DNA of 64,000 bases, taken from the NCBI GenBank assembly GCA_947499725.1, contig CANMPK010000002.1:496001-560000 (forward strand), written 5' to 3'. The position numbers and the translations under genes are program-made. Positions 35,532 to 44,060 of the stretch are shown here, in pieces. The notes under the pieces were generated by a model. It saw nothing but the letters and a program-made list of their open reading frames with translations, did no database searches and was not told the origin of the DNA. Position 1 is the first letter of the stretch; every line of letters starts with the position of its first letter. The DNA is from an uncultured Paracoccaceae bacterium. GTDB lineage: Bacteria; Pseudomonadota; Alphaproteobacteria; Rhodobacterales; Rhodobacteraceae.

Positions 35532-36511
35532 TCGTCGGCCTGTTCCGCCTTGGCCTCTGCGGCTTCGATGCGGCGCAGGTGGCGGCCCACGCGGAAGGTG
35601 CCCGGCGCGATGGCGCGGGTGCGGTTGCGCAGAACCGGCGTGTTTTCAGACGCGCCGCCCAAGGCTTCGCGCATCACGATATAAAGCCCGCTGGCGATGA
35701 TGATCGCAGCGCCGATATAGGTGGGCATATCTGGGACCTCGTCAAAGAATAGCAGGCCAAAGATCGTCGCCCAGACGATCTGGCTGTATTGCATGGGCGC
35801 GACGATGGCGGCCTCGCCTGCGCGGTAGGCTCCCACCAACAAGAAGGCGCCGACAAAACCGAGGGCTGCGATCAGTCCCATGCCTGCGAAATCCACAAAG
35901 GGCATGGGTTCGTACACAAAGCCCAAGGCGATGCCCATCGTGATGAAGATGGCCGCAAAGGGGTAGAGCATCATGACAATCGAGTTTTCCTCGTTGCCAA
36001 TGCGGCGCGCGATCACTGATTGCGAGGCCACACAGAAGGCCGCGATGAGGGCGGAGAGGTGGCCGAGGTTCAGCTCGGTTGAGCCGGGGCGCACAACGAC
36101 CAGTACCCCGATCAGGCCAGCCACAACAGCGCCTGCGCGGTGGATGCCGACGCGCTCGCCCAAGATGGGGATCGCCAGCAGGGTGATCAGCAATGGGACC
36201 GTGAAGAGGATCGAATAGACCTGTGCCAAGGGCAGCACGGAAAAGGCATAGAACCCACAGAGGCCGCCGCCCACCATATTGAGTGAGCGCAGCGCGACCC
36301 ACCACGGATGGATCGGGCGCAGGCTGTGCGGGACTTTATCGCCGACCATCATCAGTGTGAGCAGTGGGAAAGACAGCAAGCTGGCAAAGAATAGTGTCTG
36401 CATGGGCGAATAGTTCGCGCCCAGAATACGGACCACCACATCGTGGGAGGCATAGGTGCTGAAAGCCGCCAAGGACAGCAGCGCGCCTTTGATATTATTG
36501 CTTTGTGTCAT
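35528..36511 (-). CDS. DMT-family (EamA) transporter
   Basis: Inner-membrane protein of 327 residues with ten hydrophobic segments in two EamA repeats. Examples: ALLSLAAFSTYASHDVVVRILG at the start, SMNMVGGGLCGFYAFSVLPLAQVYSILFTVPLLITLLAIPILGERVG closing the first repeat, and the second repeat with APMQYSQIVWATIFGLLFFDEVPD. The C-terminal 40 residues are charged and cytoplasmic. The substrate cannot be read; many relatives export metabolites or amino acids. Its stop overlaps the waaA stop (TTAA). Confidence 0.88.
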   Translation of the reverse strand: MTQSNNIKGALLSLAAFSTYASHDVVVRILGANYSPMQTLFFASLLSFPLLTLMMVGDKVPHSLRPIHPWWVALRSLNMVGGGLCGFYAFSVLPLAQVYSILFTVPLLITLLAIPILGERVGIHRAGAVVAGLIGVLVVVRPGSTELNLGHLSALIAAFCVASQSVIARRIGNEENSIVMMLYPFAAIFITMGIALGFVYEPMPFVDFAGMGLIAALGFVGAFLLVGAYRAGEAAIVAPMQYSQIVWATIFGLLFFDEVPDMPTYIGAAIIIASGLYIVMREALGGASENTPVLRNRTRAIAPGTFRVGRHLRRIEAAEAKAEQADD

Positions 36512-36604
36512 GGTAAGTCCGTCGCAGATGGTGTGCCGGTTGAGTTAGCACCAACTGAGGGGTTTTGTGCAACCGTTTTCATAGGTGGTTTCGGGTTGCG
36601 AAGG

Positions 36605-36628
36605 CTGGCGCGCGCCTTGGCGCGCCAG
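36605..36628. terminator. strong GC hairpin between DMT transporter and leuB
   Basis: Perfect nine-pair stem CTGGCGCGC / GCGCGCCAG with a six-base loop, 22 bases past the leuB stop. No T run follows on the minus strand, so termination there is uncertain; it could also stabilise the leuB 3' end. Confidence 0.5.
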
Positions 36629-36649
36629 CGGGTCTTGTAAGGCTCTGGA

Positions 36650-37753
36650 TTACAGAGATGCGTCCAGCGCGGCCAAGATTGCATCGCCCATTTGGGAGGT
36701 GCTGACAGGCTGTGCTTCTTCTGTTTGCATCAGGTCTGCTGTGCGCACGCCGTCTGCCAGAACTTTTTCCACGGCTGTTTCAAGGCGTGTTGCCTCTTCG
36801 CCCGCGTCAAAGCTGTAGCGCAGCGCCATTGCGAAGCTGAGGATACATGCAGATGGGTTTGCTTTGCCTTGGCCGGCAATGTCAGGCGCGGAGCCGTGTA
36901 CCGGTTCGTACATCGCTTTTGGACGGCCGTTTTCCATTGGCGCACCCAAGGATGCGGATGGCAGCATGCCCAAAGAGCCTGTCAGCATTGCAGCACAGTC
37001 GGACAGGATATCGCCGAACAGGTTGTCGGTGACGATCACGTCGAACTGCTTTGGAGCGCGCACCAGCTGCATTGCGCCGTTGTCTGCGTACATGTGGGAC
37101 AGTTCTACGTCTTGGTATTCCTGATGCACTTTTTCCATGACTTCACGCCACAGGATGCCGGATTCCATAACGTTGGCTTTTTCCATGGACACAACGCGGT
37201 TGTTGCGGCGGCGGGCCAGTTCGAACGCAGAGCGTGCAACGCGGTCGATTTCCGCTTCGGTGTAACGCTGTGTGTTGATGCCCACGCGCTGGCCGTCTTC
37301 TTCGAAGATGCCGCGTGGTTCGCCGAAGTAGGAACCGGATGTCAGCTCGCGTACAATCATGATGTCCAGACCGGAGACGATATCACGCTTCAGGCTGGAG
37401 AAATCTGCCAATGCGTCAAAGCACTGCGCTGGGCGCAGGTTTGCGAAAAGGTCCATTTCTTTGCGCAGGCGCAGCAGGCCACGCTCTGGCTTAACGGAGA
37501 AGTCCAGATTGTCGTAATCTGGGCCGCCAACTGCGCCGAGCAGAACCGCGTCGACTTCTTGTGCTTTGGCCATTGTGTCGTCGTGCAGAGGTGTGCCGTG
37601 CACGTCATAGGCTGCGCCGCCCACCAGATCTTCGCTAACGTCGAATGTCAGGCTGCGCTTGTCGCCGAACCATTCAATAATGCGGCGCACTTCCGCCATG
37701 ACTTCCTTGCCGATGCCGTCACCTGGCAAGATCAAAAGCGATGGGTTGCTCAT
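36650..37753 (-). CDS. leuB: 3-isopropylmalate dehydrogenase
   Basis: Third leucine-pathway step: oxidises and decarboxylates 3-isopropylmalate using NAD+. The 367 residues have [55 protein letters not shown], the metal and substrate region [29 protein letters not shown] and [19 protein letters not shown]. The family is beyond doubt; NAD specificity is supported by the GSAPDIAG segment. leuD and leuC lie about 6 kb further along on the same strand, separated by unrelated genes, so the leu genes are split. Confidence 0.96.
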   Translation of the reverse strand: MSNPSLLILPGDGIGKEVMAEVRRIIEWFGDKRSLTFDVSEDLVGGAAYDVHGTPLHDDTMAKAQEVDAVLLGAVGGPDYDNLDFSVKPERGLLRLRKEMDLFANLRPAQCFDALADFSSLKRDIVSGLDIMIVRELTSGSYFGEPRGIFEEDGQRVGINTQRYTEAEIDRVARSAFELARRRNNRVVSMEKANVMESGILWREVMEKVHQEYQDVELSHMYADNGAMQLVRAPKQFDVIVTDNLFGDILSDCAAMLTGSLGMLPSASLGAPMENGRPKAMYEPVHGSAPDIAGQGKANPSACILSFAMALRYSFDAGEEATRLETAVEKVLADGVRTADLMQTEEAQPVSTSQMGDAILAALDASL

Positions 37754-37848
37754 GTCTATAAATCCTTCGTGAATTTTCTCGGTGCTGCCTAGCTTTAATG
37801 GCGGGAAAGATCAAGAAACCAAGGGCGATTGCCGTGGGTATCGGGGTT

Positions 37849-38808
37849 TTAGGGCAGGTGGAGATCGACCCAGATCAGCCGGTGGCGGCTTATGCGGGTT
37901 TTTGACGGGGTGGGTTGGGCGAGGGCTTGGGTGATTCCTTGGCCGCTTATCGTGAGGCTGGCCGATGGGAGCAGGTAGCTGATGCGCAGCTTGCCCGGGC
38001 CAGGGGTGGGCCAGTGGACGGTGTGTTGATTGGCTTGGGGTAGGTGCTTGTGTGGGTCTTGGAACTGGCTGTCTTGTAGTAGGGTTCTGAGCGCCCTTTT
38101 GCGGCCATCGCCTTTATTAGGGTCTATATTTGCATTCATGGCTAGGATGTAGGGCGGGGGCAAAGGGGGCTTGAATGCGCCCTTTAGGTAGGCCAGCCAG
38201 AACATATTCTCCGCCGCATTGCGCGCGCCGTTTTCATCTAGCGGGCCGTCGAAATTGGGCGGCGTTGCGTGGTGGGTGAGTAGGGTGACTTGCGTGCCGT
38301 TGATGTTGATCGGGATGGCGAGGTGCGCGGTGGAGGAGAGGGGTAGGTCTGTCGGGATGGTTTTGGGCGGCTGAGCGATAGGGGGCAAATGCGGGGCGGC
38401 GTGGTGCCAGAGGGTATCTGTGAAGCTTTGGGCTTGGTCGGTCAGTAGTGGATAGCGCGACAGAATCGCGATGCTGCGTTGGCCGGGGAAAGCGCCATAG
38501 GCTTTTTGCTGTGTGGGGTCGCTGGGCAAAGGAAAGCCGCTGTTGGGGTGGGGCATGTGGCTGTGCGGATAGTGCAGGCCGTGTTGGGCGATCAAATCGC
38601 GCAGCGCGTTTAGGCCGTGGTGTTGCGTGTCATAGTCGATGCCTTGCAGAACGATGATATCAGCCTGCGCCTTGGCGATATGCTGGGCGATGGCCACGGG
38701 GACAGGGTCTTGGCGCAGGATGCTGTGCAGCATGGCCGCAGGGCTGCGCGCGCTGAGTTCTGTGTGGAAGGTTGCGATGCGGATGGTTTCGGCTGTGGCC
38801 GCACCCAT
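37849..38808 (-). CDS. endonuclease/exonuclease/phosphatase-family protein, probably secreted
   Basis: 319 residues from the ATG at 38808. The fold pattern is visible: IRIATFHTELSA, ADIIVLQGIDYD (metal-binding acidic position, Gln-Gly here), SIAILSRYPLL, VTLLTHHATPPNFD and ILAMNANIDP (Asn in place of the usual Asp), ending SRHRLIWVDLHLP. Several metal or catalytic residues differ from the consensus, so activity is uncertain. The codons just upstream of the ATG, read in frame, encode a hydrophobic core (GLIALCLW) that would complete a signal peptide ending GAATA, but no ATG, GTG or TTG precedes it. Confidence 0.65.
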   Translation of the reverse strand: MGAATAETIRIATFHTELSARSPAAMLHSILRQDPVPVAIAQHIAKAQADIIVLQGIDYDTQHHGLNALRDLIAQHGLHYPHSHMPHPNSGFPLPSDPTQQKAYGAFPGQRSIAILSRYPLLTDQAQSFTDTLWHHAAPHLPPIAQPPKTIPTDLPLSSTAHLAIPININGTQVTLLTHHATPPNFDGPLDENGARNAAENMFWLAYLKGAFKPPLPPPYILAMNANIDPNKGDGRKRALRTLLQDSQFQDPHKHLPQANQHTVHWPTPGPGKLRISYLLPSASLTISGQGITQALAQPTPSKTRISRHRLIWVDLHLP

Positions 38809-38825
38809 CCAAAGGCAAAGCGCGA

Positions 38826-39752
38826 TTAAACCGGCTGCAAATCCTGCGCGACGGCGTAGGCGCGTTTGCGGTTTTCGCCGATCATTGTTGCGATCCGTGT
38901 CATGGCCAGACCACGCATCACCAGACCCGCTGGGAAGAAGGCCCAGATGACCACTGTCCAGATCAGGGTTTGTGGGTTGGTCAGGTGCAATGGGTTCGCC
39001 AGCTCTGAGATCGTTTTGTAGAACGCTGGGAACAGGAATGGCATCGTAAAGCCTAAGATAATGTTAAAGCGACCATCGCGGATGAGACGCGGTAGGACGT
39101 CTCCGCCGGCAGTTGGGTCGAACAAGGGTAGGTTGATCCAGACGTTGAAGGCACCGTTGCGGGCTGGCCAATCTAGGACGCGGACCATGAAGTAAAACAC
39201 GCCAAGGCTGACCATTGACGCCAGATAGGCGAGCGCGGCTGAGGTGCGCACTGTGTTGATCTCGGCCAGTTCCGTGCCTGCTGGCAGGGCGTTCACCACC
39301 AGTTGGATCGGAGAGAATGGGAAGTCCAGAATCTCACCTGCCAGATAACCAATCGCGCTGAGCAAGCGGTTGAGGACGTTTGGATCATTCGCGCTGCGTT
39401 CGATCGTGGCGAGTGTGAAGATTGTGAAGAAAACCGCAATAAAGCGCAGACGATTGAACGGCGGCGCAAAGCGGAATTCAATGATGCTTGGACAATTGGA
39501 GTAATATTCGATGAAGACCAAGCCGCCCACAAAGATAGACAACAGCAGGGTCACCTGACTGGAGTCTGGACTGACGTTTGGCAATACCAATGCGGGCATT
39601 GATATTAGAATCGCCATCAATAGCGCGCGGGTCGCCGCGCTGATAAACCGTGCGAGCACTGCTTCGTTCCCTTCAAACTGGACCGCCACGATTCGTTGCC
39701 GCGTGCTGTTTCCAACTTGAGATACCTTTGTCTCCAAAGGTGTCTGCCTCAT
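38826..39752 (-). CDS. integral membrane protein of unknown function, 308 residues
   Basis: Multi-pass protein with about seven hydrophobic segments (ALLMAILISMPALVLPNV, VTLLLSIFVGGLVFIEYYS, FIAVFFTIFTLATIE, AALAYLASMVSLGVFYFMVRVLDW, FNIILGFTMPFLFPAFYKTI, LIWTVVIWAFFPAGLVMRGLAM). The N terminus is cytosolic-looking and charged. I do not recognise the family. Start at 39752 (MRQTPLETKV) or 13 codons earlier at 39791. Its stop is 18 bases before the downstream EEP-family start. The 245-bp gap to the next gene contains a GTGGTGC/GCACCAC hairpin at 39839-39858. Confidence 0.72.
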   Translation of the reverse strand: MRQTPLETKVSQVGNSTRQRIVAVQFEGNEAVLARFISAATRALLMAILISMPALVLPNVSPDSSQVTLLLSIFVGGLVFIEYYSNCPSIIEFRFAPPFNRLRFIAVFFTIFTLATIERSANDPNVLNRLLSAIGYLAGEILDFPFSPIQLVVNALPAGTELAEINTVRTSAALAYLASMVSLGVFYFMVRVLDWPARNGAFNVWINLPLFDPTAGGDVLPRLIRDGRFNIILGFTMPFLFPAFYKTISELANPLHLTNPQTLIWTVVIWAFFPAGLVMRGLAMTRIATMIGENRKRAYAVAQDLQPV

Positions 39753-39838
39753 TCTTGCCTTAATCGTGCCTTGGTCTGCCTCATTTCTCAAGGGTTATGT
39801 TCTGATGCGGAGGATTTTCTGTCGGCTTCTGTGGAAAA

Positions 39839-39858
39839 GTGGTGCTTGTTTGCACCAC
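39839..39858. other. perfect seven-pair hairpin in the 39753-40036 gap
   Basis: GTGGTGC-N6-GCACCAC in the intergenic region between two divergent genes. There is no T run, so it is more likely an operator or RNA leader structure than a terminator. Confidence 0.4.
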
Positions 39859-40036
39859 GTGACGCGAAAAACCTTGTGAATCCATCACTCTACAGGGTGA
39901 ACTTCGAGTGCGGTTAAGGCGCGGTTAGCATTTTCCGCCTAAAAATGTCGCTCAAATGCCGCGGCTGGTTGTTTGCCTTTGGCGGGGCAGCGCTGCCGTC
40001 TTTTTTTTGCCATGGGCTTGGTCTAGGCAGCAGGGC

Positions 40037-41326
40037 ATGAGTAAACGTAAGATTTTGATCCTCGCTGAGCAATGCAATCCAGAATGGCCGTCTTTGCCAA
40101 TCGTTGGGTATAAATATGCGCGCGCCTTGGCGAAGGTGGCGGATGTGACTGTTGTGACGCATGTGCGCAACCAAGAGAACATCGAGAAGGCCGCCGATAT
40201 GGGCGCGCCGGTGGAATTCATTGATACCGAATGGCTCGCCGCGCCGATGGATAAGTTCGCAACTTGGTTGCGGGGTGGGGATCAGGTCGCGTGGTCGACC
40301 AATATGATCATGTCCTATCCGCCGTATGTGGCCTTTGAAAGACAAGCTTGGTCTGCGGTGAAAGATCGTGTGGCGGCCGGTGAATTTGATTTGATCCACC
40401 GCATTACGCCGATGTCGCCAACCATGCCAAGCGCGATGGTGGGCAAAGGTGGCGTGCCGTTTGTGATTGGTCCCTTGAATGGCAATCTGGATTGGCCTGC
40501 GGCCTTTACCGGTGAGCAAAAGCGCGAGAAAGAGCGGGCGCGCAGTTTGCGGGATTTCTACAAGTTCTTGCCTTATGCCAAACGCACGCAAACCAAGGCT
40601 GATTGTTTGCTGGCTGGCTTTCAGCACACGATTGATGATCTGAATTATGCGGATCCGAATAAGATTATTTCGTTTCCCGAGGTGGGCATCGATCCAGAGC
40701 TGTTCCATGCAAACCGTGCGAAAGAGCCGTTTTCTGGCGATGGGCCTTATGAGTTTTTATTCGCGGGTCGTTTGGTGCCGTATAAGGTGCCCGAAGCGGC
40801 GGTGCGGGCCTTTGCGCAATCGGATGTGCTGAAGGCGCATAAGATGACGATCATTGGCGATGGGCCTGAGCTGCCGCGCTTGCAGGCGATTGTGGCCGAG
40901 CATAACGCGCAGGATCGTGTGATTTTTGAGGGTCGTAAGACGCAGACTGAAGTGGCGGATGCCATGCGCCGCGCAGATGCCTTTGTGTTCCCGTCTATTC
41001 GTGAGCTTGGCGCAGGCGTTGTGGTTGAAGCCATGGCCTGCGGTACGTTGCTGATCGTGACGGATTACGGCGCACCGGGGGCCCTGGTGTCTGGCGGGCG
41101 CGGAAAGGCGCTGCCTTTGTCGCCGATGGATGGCTTGGTGAAGAGCAATCAAAAGGCGATGGAAGCCTGCGTGGCAGAACCTGCGGTGCATGCGGCCCTT
41201 GCGGCGGCTGGCTGTGAATATGCCCATACGGCGTTCACGTGGGATGCGAAGGCGAAATACACGGCAGAGATTTACGAAGCGGTGATCAACGGCGCCCCTT
41301 TGCGCAGCTTTGATGCATATGATTAG
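40037..41326 (+). CDS. glycosyltransferase family 4 (group 1)
   Basis: 429-residue GT-B glycosyltransferase. The C-terminal half has the group 1 pattern FLFAGRLVPYKVPEAAVRAFAQ, KMTIIGDGPELPRLQAIV, VIFEGRKTQTEVADAMRRADAFVFPSIRELGAGVVVEAMACGT (E-x7-E catalytic/donor motif) and VTDYGAPG. The N-terminal acceptor domain begins KILILAEQCNPEWPSLPIVGYKYARAL. The start at 40037 (MSKRKILIL) fits best; the frame is open upstream. It is alone, so its glycan target is not evident. Confidence 0.88.
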   Translation: MSKRKILILAEQCNPEWPSLPIVGYKYARALAKVADVTVVTHVRNQENIEKAADMGAPVEFIDTEWLAAPMDKFATWLRGGDQVAWSTNMIMSYPPYVAFERQAWSAVKDRVAAGEFDLIHRITPMSPTMPSAMVGKGGVPFVIGPLNGNLDWPAAFTGEQKREKERARSLRDFYKFLPYAKRTQTKADCLLAGFQHTIDDLNYADPNKIISFPEVGIDPELFHANRAKEPFSGDGPYEFLFAGRLVPYKVPEAAVRAFAQSDVLKAHKMTIIGDGPELPRLQAIVAEHNAQDRVIFEGRKTQTEVADAMRRADAFVFPSIRELGAGVVVEAMACGTLLIVTDYGAPGALVSGGRGKALPLSPMDGLVKSNQKAMEACVAEPAVHAALAAAGCEYAHTAFTWDAKAKYTAEIYEAVINGAPLRSFDAYD

Positions 41327-41494
41327 GGGCGCGTCGCTGGGTTAAGGTGAGGTTGCTGGGTTCGGCGAGGGGCGGGTTTGAGCCCACTGTGACCGACGCT
41401 GCATTTGGCGCGAATGTCGCATTCGGAAAATACTCAAAAGCGCGATCCAGCCCTTCTGATGTCGCTAGAGCGATGAATTTCTGTTTCAGTGGCG

Positions 41495-42682
41495 TCAAAT
41501 TTCTCCGGCTATGATCTGGGTGTAGACATTCGGATCAGTGATTCCTTCGGACCCAATGACGACGACGCGTGAATTGGCGTCTAGGCATAATTTCCGCTGT
41601 AGAGCAGGTTGTTTGGCTGCTGCGACGACAGCACAAAGCCCAGCGACACCGCTTTCACCACCGTCAAGAGAAGCGTCACCACAGGCACCCTTAGCCAAAA
41701 TCCGAACCATCGGACCGACAATATTTTCGGGGATAGTGACAAAGTCACTGGCGGCATCCGCAAGGACTGACCAAGCCAATTCTGATGGTTCACCACACGA
41801 CAGGCCCGCCATGATGGTTTCCTCTGAAATCTCCACGCTTGTCGCTTCATTCGCCCTAGCGCTTGCGAACAAACAGGGTGCGAGTTCGGGCTCGACAATC
41901 ACGACACGCGGCGCATCGAACCCCCATTCTTGATGGAAGACAGCCGTAACTGCAGCCGCCAACCCACCAACGCCGCCCTGCAGAAAAACGTGGGTCGGAG
42001 GTGTGACGTAGCTTTGAACAATCTCACGCGCCATAACTCCATAGCCCGCCATCACGTCCAACGGGGGCTGCGTGTAGCCGGGCCAAGATGTGTCCGAAAC
42101 AATCAACCATCCGTGCTTTTCCGCATCGGCACGTGTTTGGGCAACCGTCGCGTCATAATCGCCATCAACTCGGACCACTTCGGCACCTAGGTTCCGCATG
42201 ACATCGGCGCGGTGCTTACTGACTTCTGCATGAATGTAGATCCGACAGTTTGTGTGAAATTGCGCAGCACCCCAAGCAACTGAGCGGCCATGGTTACCAT
42301 CAGTGGCGGAAATCACGGTTATCGCCTTCGTCTGCTGGGCATAAAGACCGCGGCGTATATCGAGCGGATCCGCCAGCTTGCAAATGGATTTGGACAGCTC
42401 GCGCTGAACCGTTCGCAAAACCGCGTAAGCCCCACCGAGTGCCTTGAAGCTACCAAGCCCGAACCTTGGACCTTCGTGTTTGTAGCGAAGATCACCGATG
42501 CCGAGCGTTCCGGCTAGCCCAGGCAGATCAATCAAAGGCGTCTCGACATAACCGTCCCAGTTCGAAATCTCCTTTTCCGCGTTATCGAAATCTGCGCGGT
42601 TTAGGGTTTGTGTCACGGGGCCATCGAATAAGGGCGTGCTTGCGTGGTGATTTAGGCTAGCGGTTTTGAATGGTGTGAACAT
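41495..42682 (-). CDS. dpaL: diaminopropionate ammonia-lyase
   Basis: Fold-type II PLP enzyme that splits 2,3-diaminopropionate into pyruvate and ammonia. The 395 residues carry the DAPAL pattern: the PLP lysine in RYKHEGPRFGLGSFKALGGAYAVL, ISATDGNHGRSVAWGA, DTSWPGYTQPPLDVMAGYGVMAREI, FLQGGVGGLAAAV, AGLSCGEPS and VVIGSEGITDP. It is divergent from an Lrp-type regulator that probably controls it. The pair sits between core genes (GT4 and leuD) and has a more C-ended codon mix by eye, which suggests acquisition. Possible use is catabolism of diaminopropionate or a similar diamine. Confidence 0.9.
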   Translation of the reverse strand: MFTPFKTASLNHHASTPLFDGPVTQTLNRADFDNAEKEISNWDGYVETPLIDLPGLAGTLGIGDLRYKHEGPRFGLGSFKALGGAYAVLRTVQRELSKSICKLADPLDIRRGLYAQQTKAITVISATDGNHGRSVAWGAAQFHTNCRIYIHAEVSKHRADVMRNLGAEVVRVDGDYDATVAQTRADAEKHGWLIVSDTSWPGYTQPPLDVMAGYGVMAREIVQSYVTPPTHVFLQGGVGGLAAAVTAVFHQEWGFDAPRVVIVEPELAPCLFASARANEATSVEISEETIMAGLSCGEPSELAWSVLADAASDFVTIPENIVGPMVRILAKGACGDASLDGGESGVAGLCAVVAAAKQPALQRKLCLDANSRVVVIGSEGITDPNVYTQIIAGEI

Positions 42683-42757
42683 TGGATCTCTTTCTATCAG
42701 CTGATGAAAGTTTAGTTCACTAACGAGTGGTTTTGCGCTCTAATGCGCCAAAGGATA

Positions 42758-42772
42758 TGCAACATTTTTGCA
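42758..42772. promoter_or_regulatory. TGCAA-N5-TTGCA inverted repeat between dpaL and lrp
   Basis: AT-rich 15-bp inverted repeat in the 109-bp divergent region, 20 bases before the regulator start. Its size and composition suit an Lrp/AsnC-type site. GCGC-N6-GCGC and CACT-N4-AGTG repeats lie further upstream. Confidence 0.45.
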
Positions 42773-42791
42773 AGATAGGTAGACACTTCAA

Positions 42792-43262
42792 TTGAAAAGT
42801 TCAGAACCCCTTGATCCGTTCGATTTGGAGATCCTTCGCATTCTACAAAAAGACAACACCGTGCCACAACGGGTGATCGGGGAGCGGGTCAATCTGTCAG
42901 CGCCATCTGTGCAACGCAGAATCAAGCGGCTCGAGGCGTCTGGTGTCATCGCCGCCCAAACGGCCACTTTAGATCCCGCACGTTTTGGACCCGCCTTAAC
43001 CGTAGTTGTTCAAGTCGAGTTGAACGTGGAGACGGGAGGGGCAATCGATCAGGTCAAGCGAAGCTTCGTCGATGCCCCTGAAGTACAGCAATGCTATTAC
43101 GTCACTGGGGAAGCCGATTTTGTGTTGATCATTCTGGTGCAAGATATGTCTGAATATGAGGCCCTGACGCAGCGACTTTTCTTTTCAAATGAGACGATCA
43201 AGAAGTTCAAAACCTTTGTCACAATGGACCGCACCAAAGTGAGCTTAGAAATCGATATCTGA
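42792..43262 (+). CDS. Lrp/AsnC family transcriptional regulator
   Basis: 156 residues. The N-terminal helix-turn-helix is LDPFDLEILRILQKDNTVPQRVIGERVNLSAPSVQRRIKRLEASGVIAAQTATLDPA, followed by the RAM/AsnC ligand domain with YYVTGEADFVLIILVQDMSEYEALTQRLF. The start is a TTG at 42792; no ATG is available in frame nearby. It is transcribed away from dpaL, the usual arrangement for a local activator or repressor sensing the substrate amino acid. A bidirectional terminator lies 120 bases downstream. Confidence 0.9.
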   Translation: MKSSEPLDPFDLEILRILQKDNTVPQRVIGERVNLSAPSVQRRIKRLEASGVIAAQTATLDPARFGPALTVVVQVELNVETGGAIDQVKRSFVDAPEVQQCYYVTGEADFVLIILVQDMSEYEALTQRLFFSNETIKKFKTFVTMDRTKVSLEIDI

Positions 43263-43384
43263 TCAGAATAAGGCGGGCATTGAGTTGGTTTGAACGAACG
43301 GCAGCTTTGTCCGCATTCCAGATCTTTGAACCACTTGGCTCACAAGCGCCTCCTCCTTCAACGGTGCAGTAAGATCCCACGAAA

Positions 43385-43410
43385 AAAGCCGCCTCGGGTG
43401 AGGCGGCTTT
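43385..43410. terminator. bidirectional rho-independent terminator between lrp and leuD
   Basis: Eleven-pair perfect stem AAAGCCGCCTC / GAGGCGGCTTT with a GGGT loop, T-rich on both sides (CTTTTG on plus, TTTTTTC on minus). It ends both the Lrp gene and leuD, 31 bases after the leuD stop. Confidence 0.9.
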
Positions 43411-43441
43411 CTTTTGTTTTGGCGAAGGTCTTAGACCAAGC

Positions 43442-44047
43442 TTAAACCCAAGGACGGGCCGCGCTGGCTTTGGCTTCGAAGGCGTCGATGGACGCTGCTT
43501 TTTGCATGGTTTGGCCGATGTCGTCCAAACCTTCCAGCAGGCAGTGCTTGCGGTGTGCGTCTACGTCGAACTTGATCACCTCACCGTCGGATGTGGTGAT
43601 TTCCTGCGCTTCCAGATCAACTGTCATGCGGGCGTTTTCGCCTTTTTCAGCGTCTGCCATCAGAATGTCGACCTGCTCTTGTGGCAGGACAACTGGCAAG
43701 ATGCCGTTCTTGAAGCAGTTGTTGAAGAAGATGTCTGCGAAGGACGTGGACACAACACATTTGATGCCGAAATCTGCGATGGCCCAAGGGGCGTGCTCGC
43801 GGGAGGAGCCACAACCGAAGTTGTCGCCCGCCACCAAGATCTCTGCGCTGCGGTACTGCGGTTTGTTTAGCACGAAATCTGCGATTTCTGTGCCGTCGCG
43901 GTTGTAGCGCATTTCGTCAAACAGGTTTTTGCCAAAGCCGGAACGCTGAATGGATTTCAGGAAGATCTTTGGGATGATCATGTCTGTGTCGATGTTCACC
44001 AGCGGCATAGGAGCCGCGATGCCGGTCAGTTTTTGAAACTTTTCCAT
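43442..44047 (-). CDS. leuD: 3-isopropylmalate dehydratase small subunit
   Basis: 201 residues, the swivel-domain subunit of isopropylmalate isomerase. Signatures: [62 protein letters not shown] and [14 protein letters not shown]. It pairs with leuC, whose stop lies 13 bases before its start. It ends at the strong bidirectional terminator. Confidence 0.96.
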   Translation of the reverse strand: MEKFQKLTGIAAPMPLVNIDTDMIIPKIFLKSIQRSGFGKNLFDEMRYNRDGTEIADFVLNKPQYRSAEILVAGDNFGCGSSREHAPWAIADFGIKCVVSTSFADIFFNNCFKNGILPVVLPQEQVDILMADAEKGENARMTVDLEAQEITTSDGEVIKFDVDAHRKHCLLEGLDDIGQTMQKAASIDAFEAKASAARPWV

Positions 44048-44060
44048 TTGTCCTGGCTCC

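Noticed and set aside
36692-37792. 366-codon open frame antisense to leuB
   Set aside because: Same reason: His/Cys-rich translation typical of an antisense reading.
41286-41498. 70-codon minus-strand ORF between the GT4 gene and dpaL
   Set aside because: No recognisable domain, poor ribosome site, overlaps the end of the glycosyltransferase. Possibly part of non-coding flank sequence.
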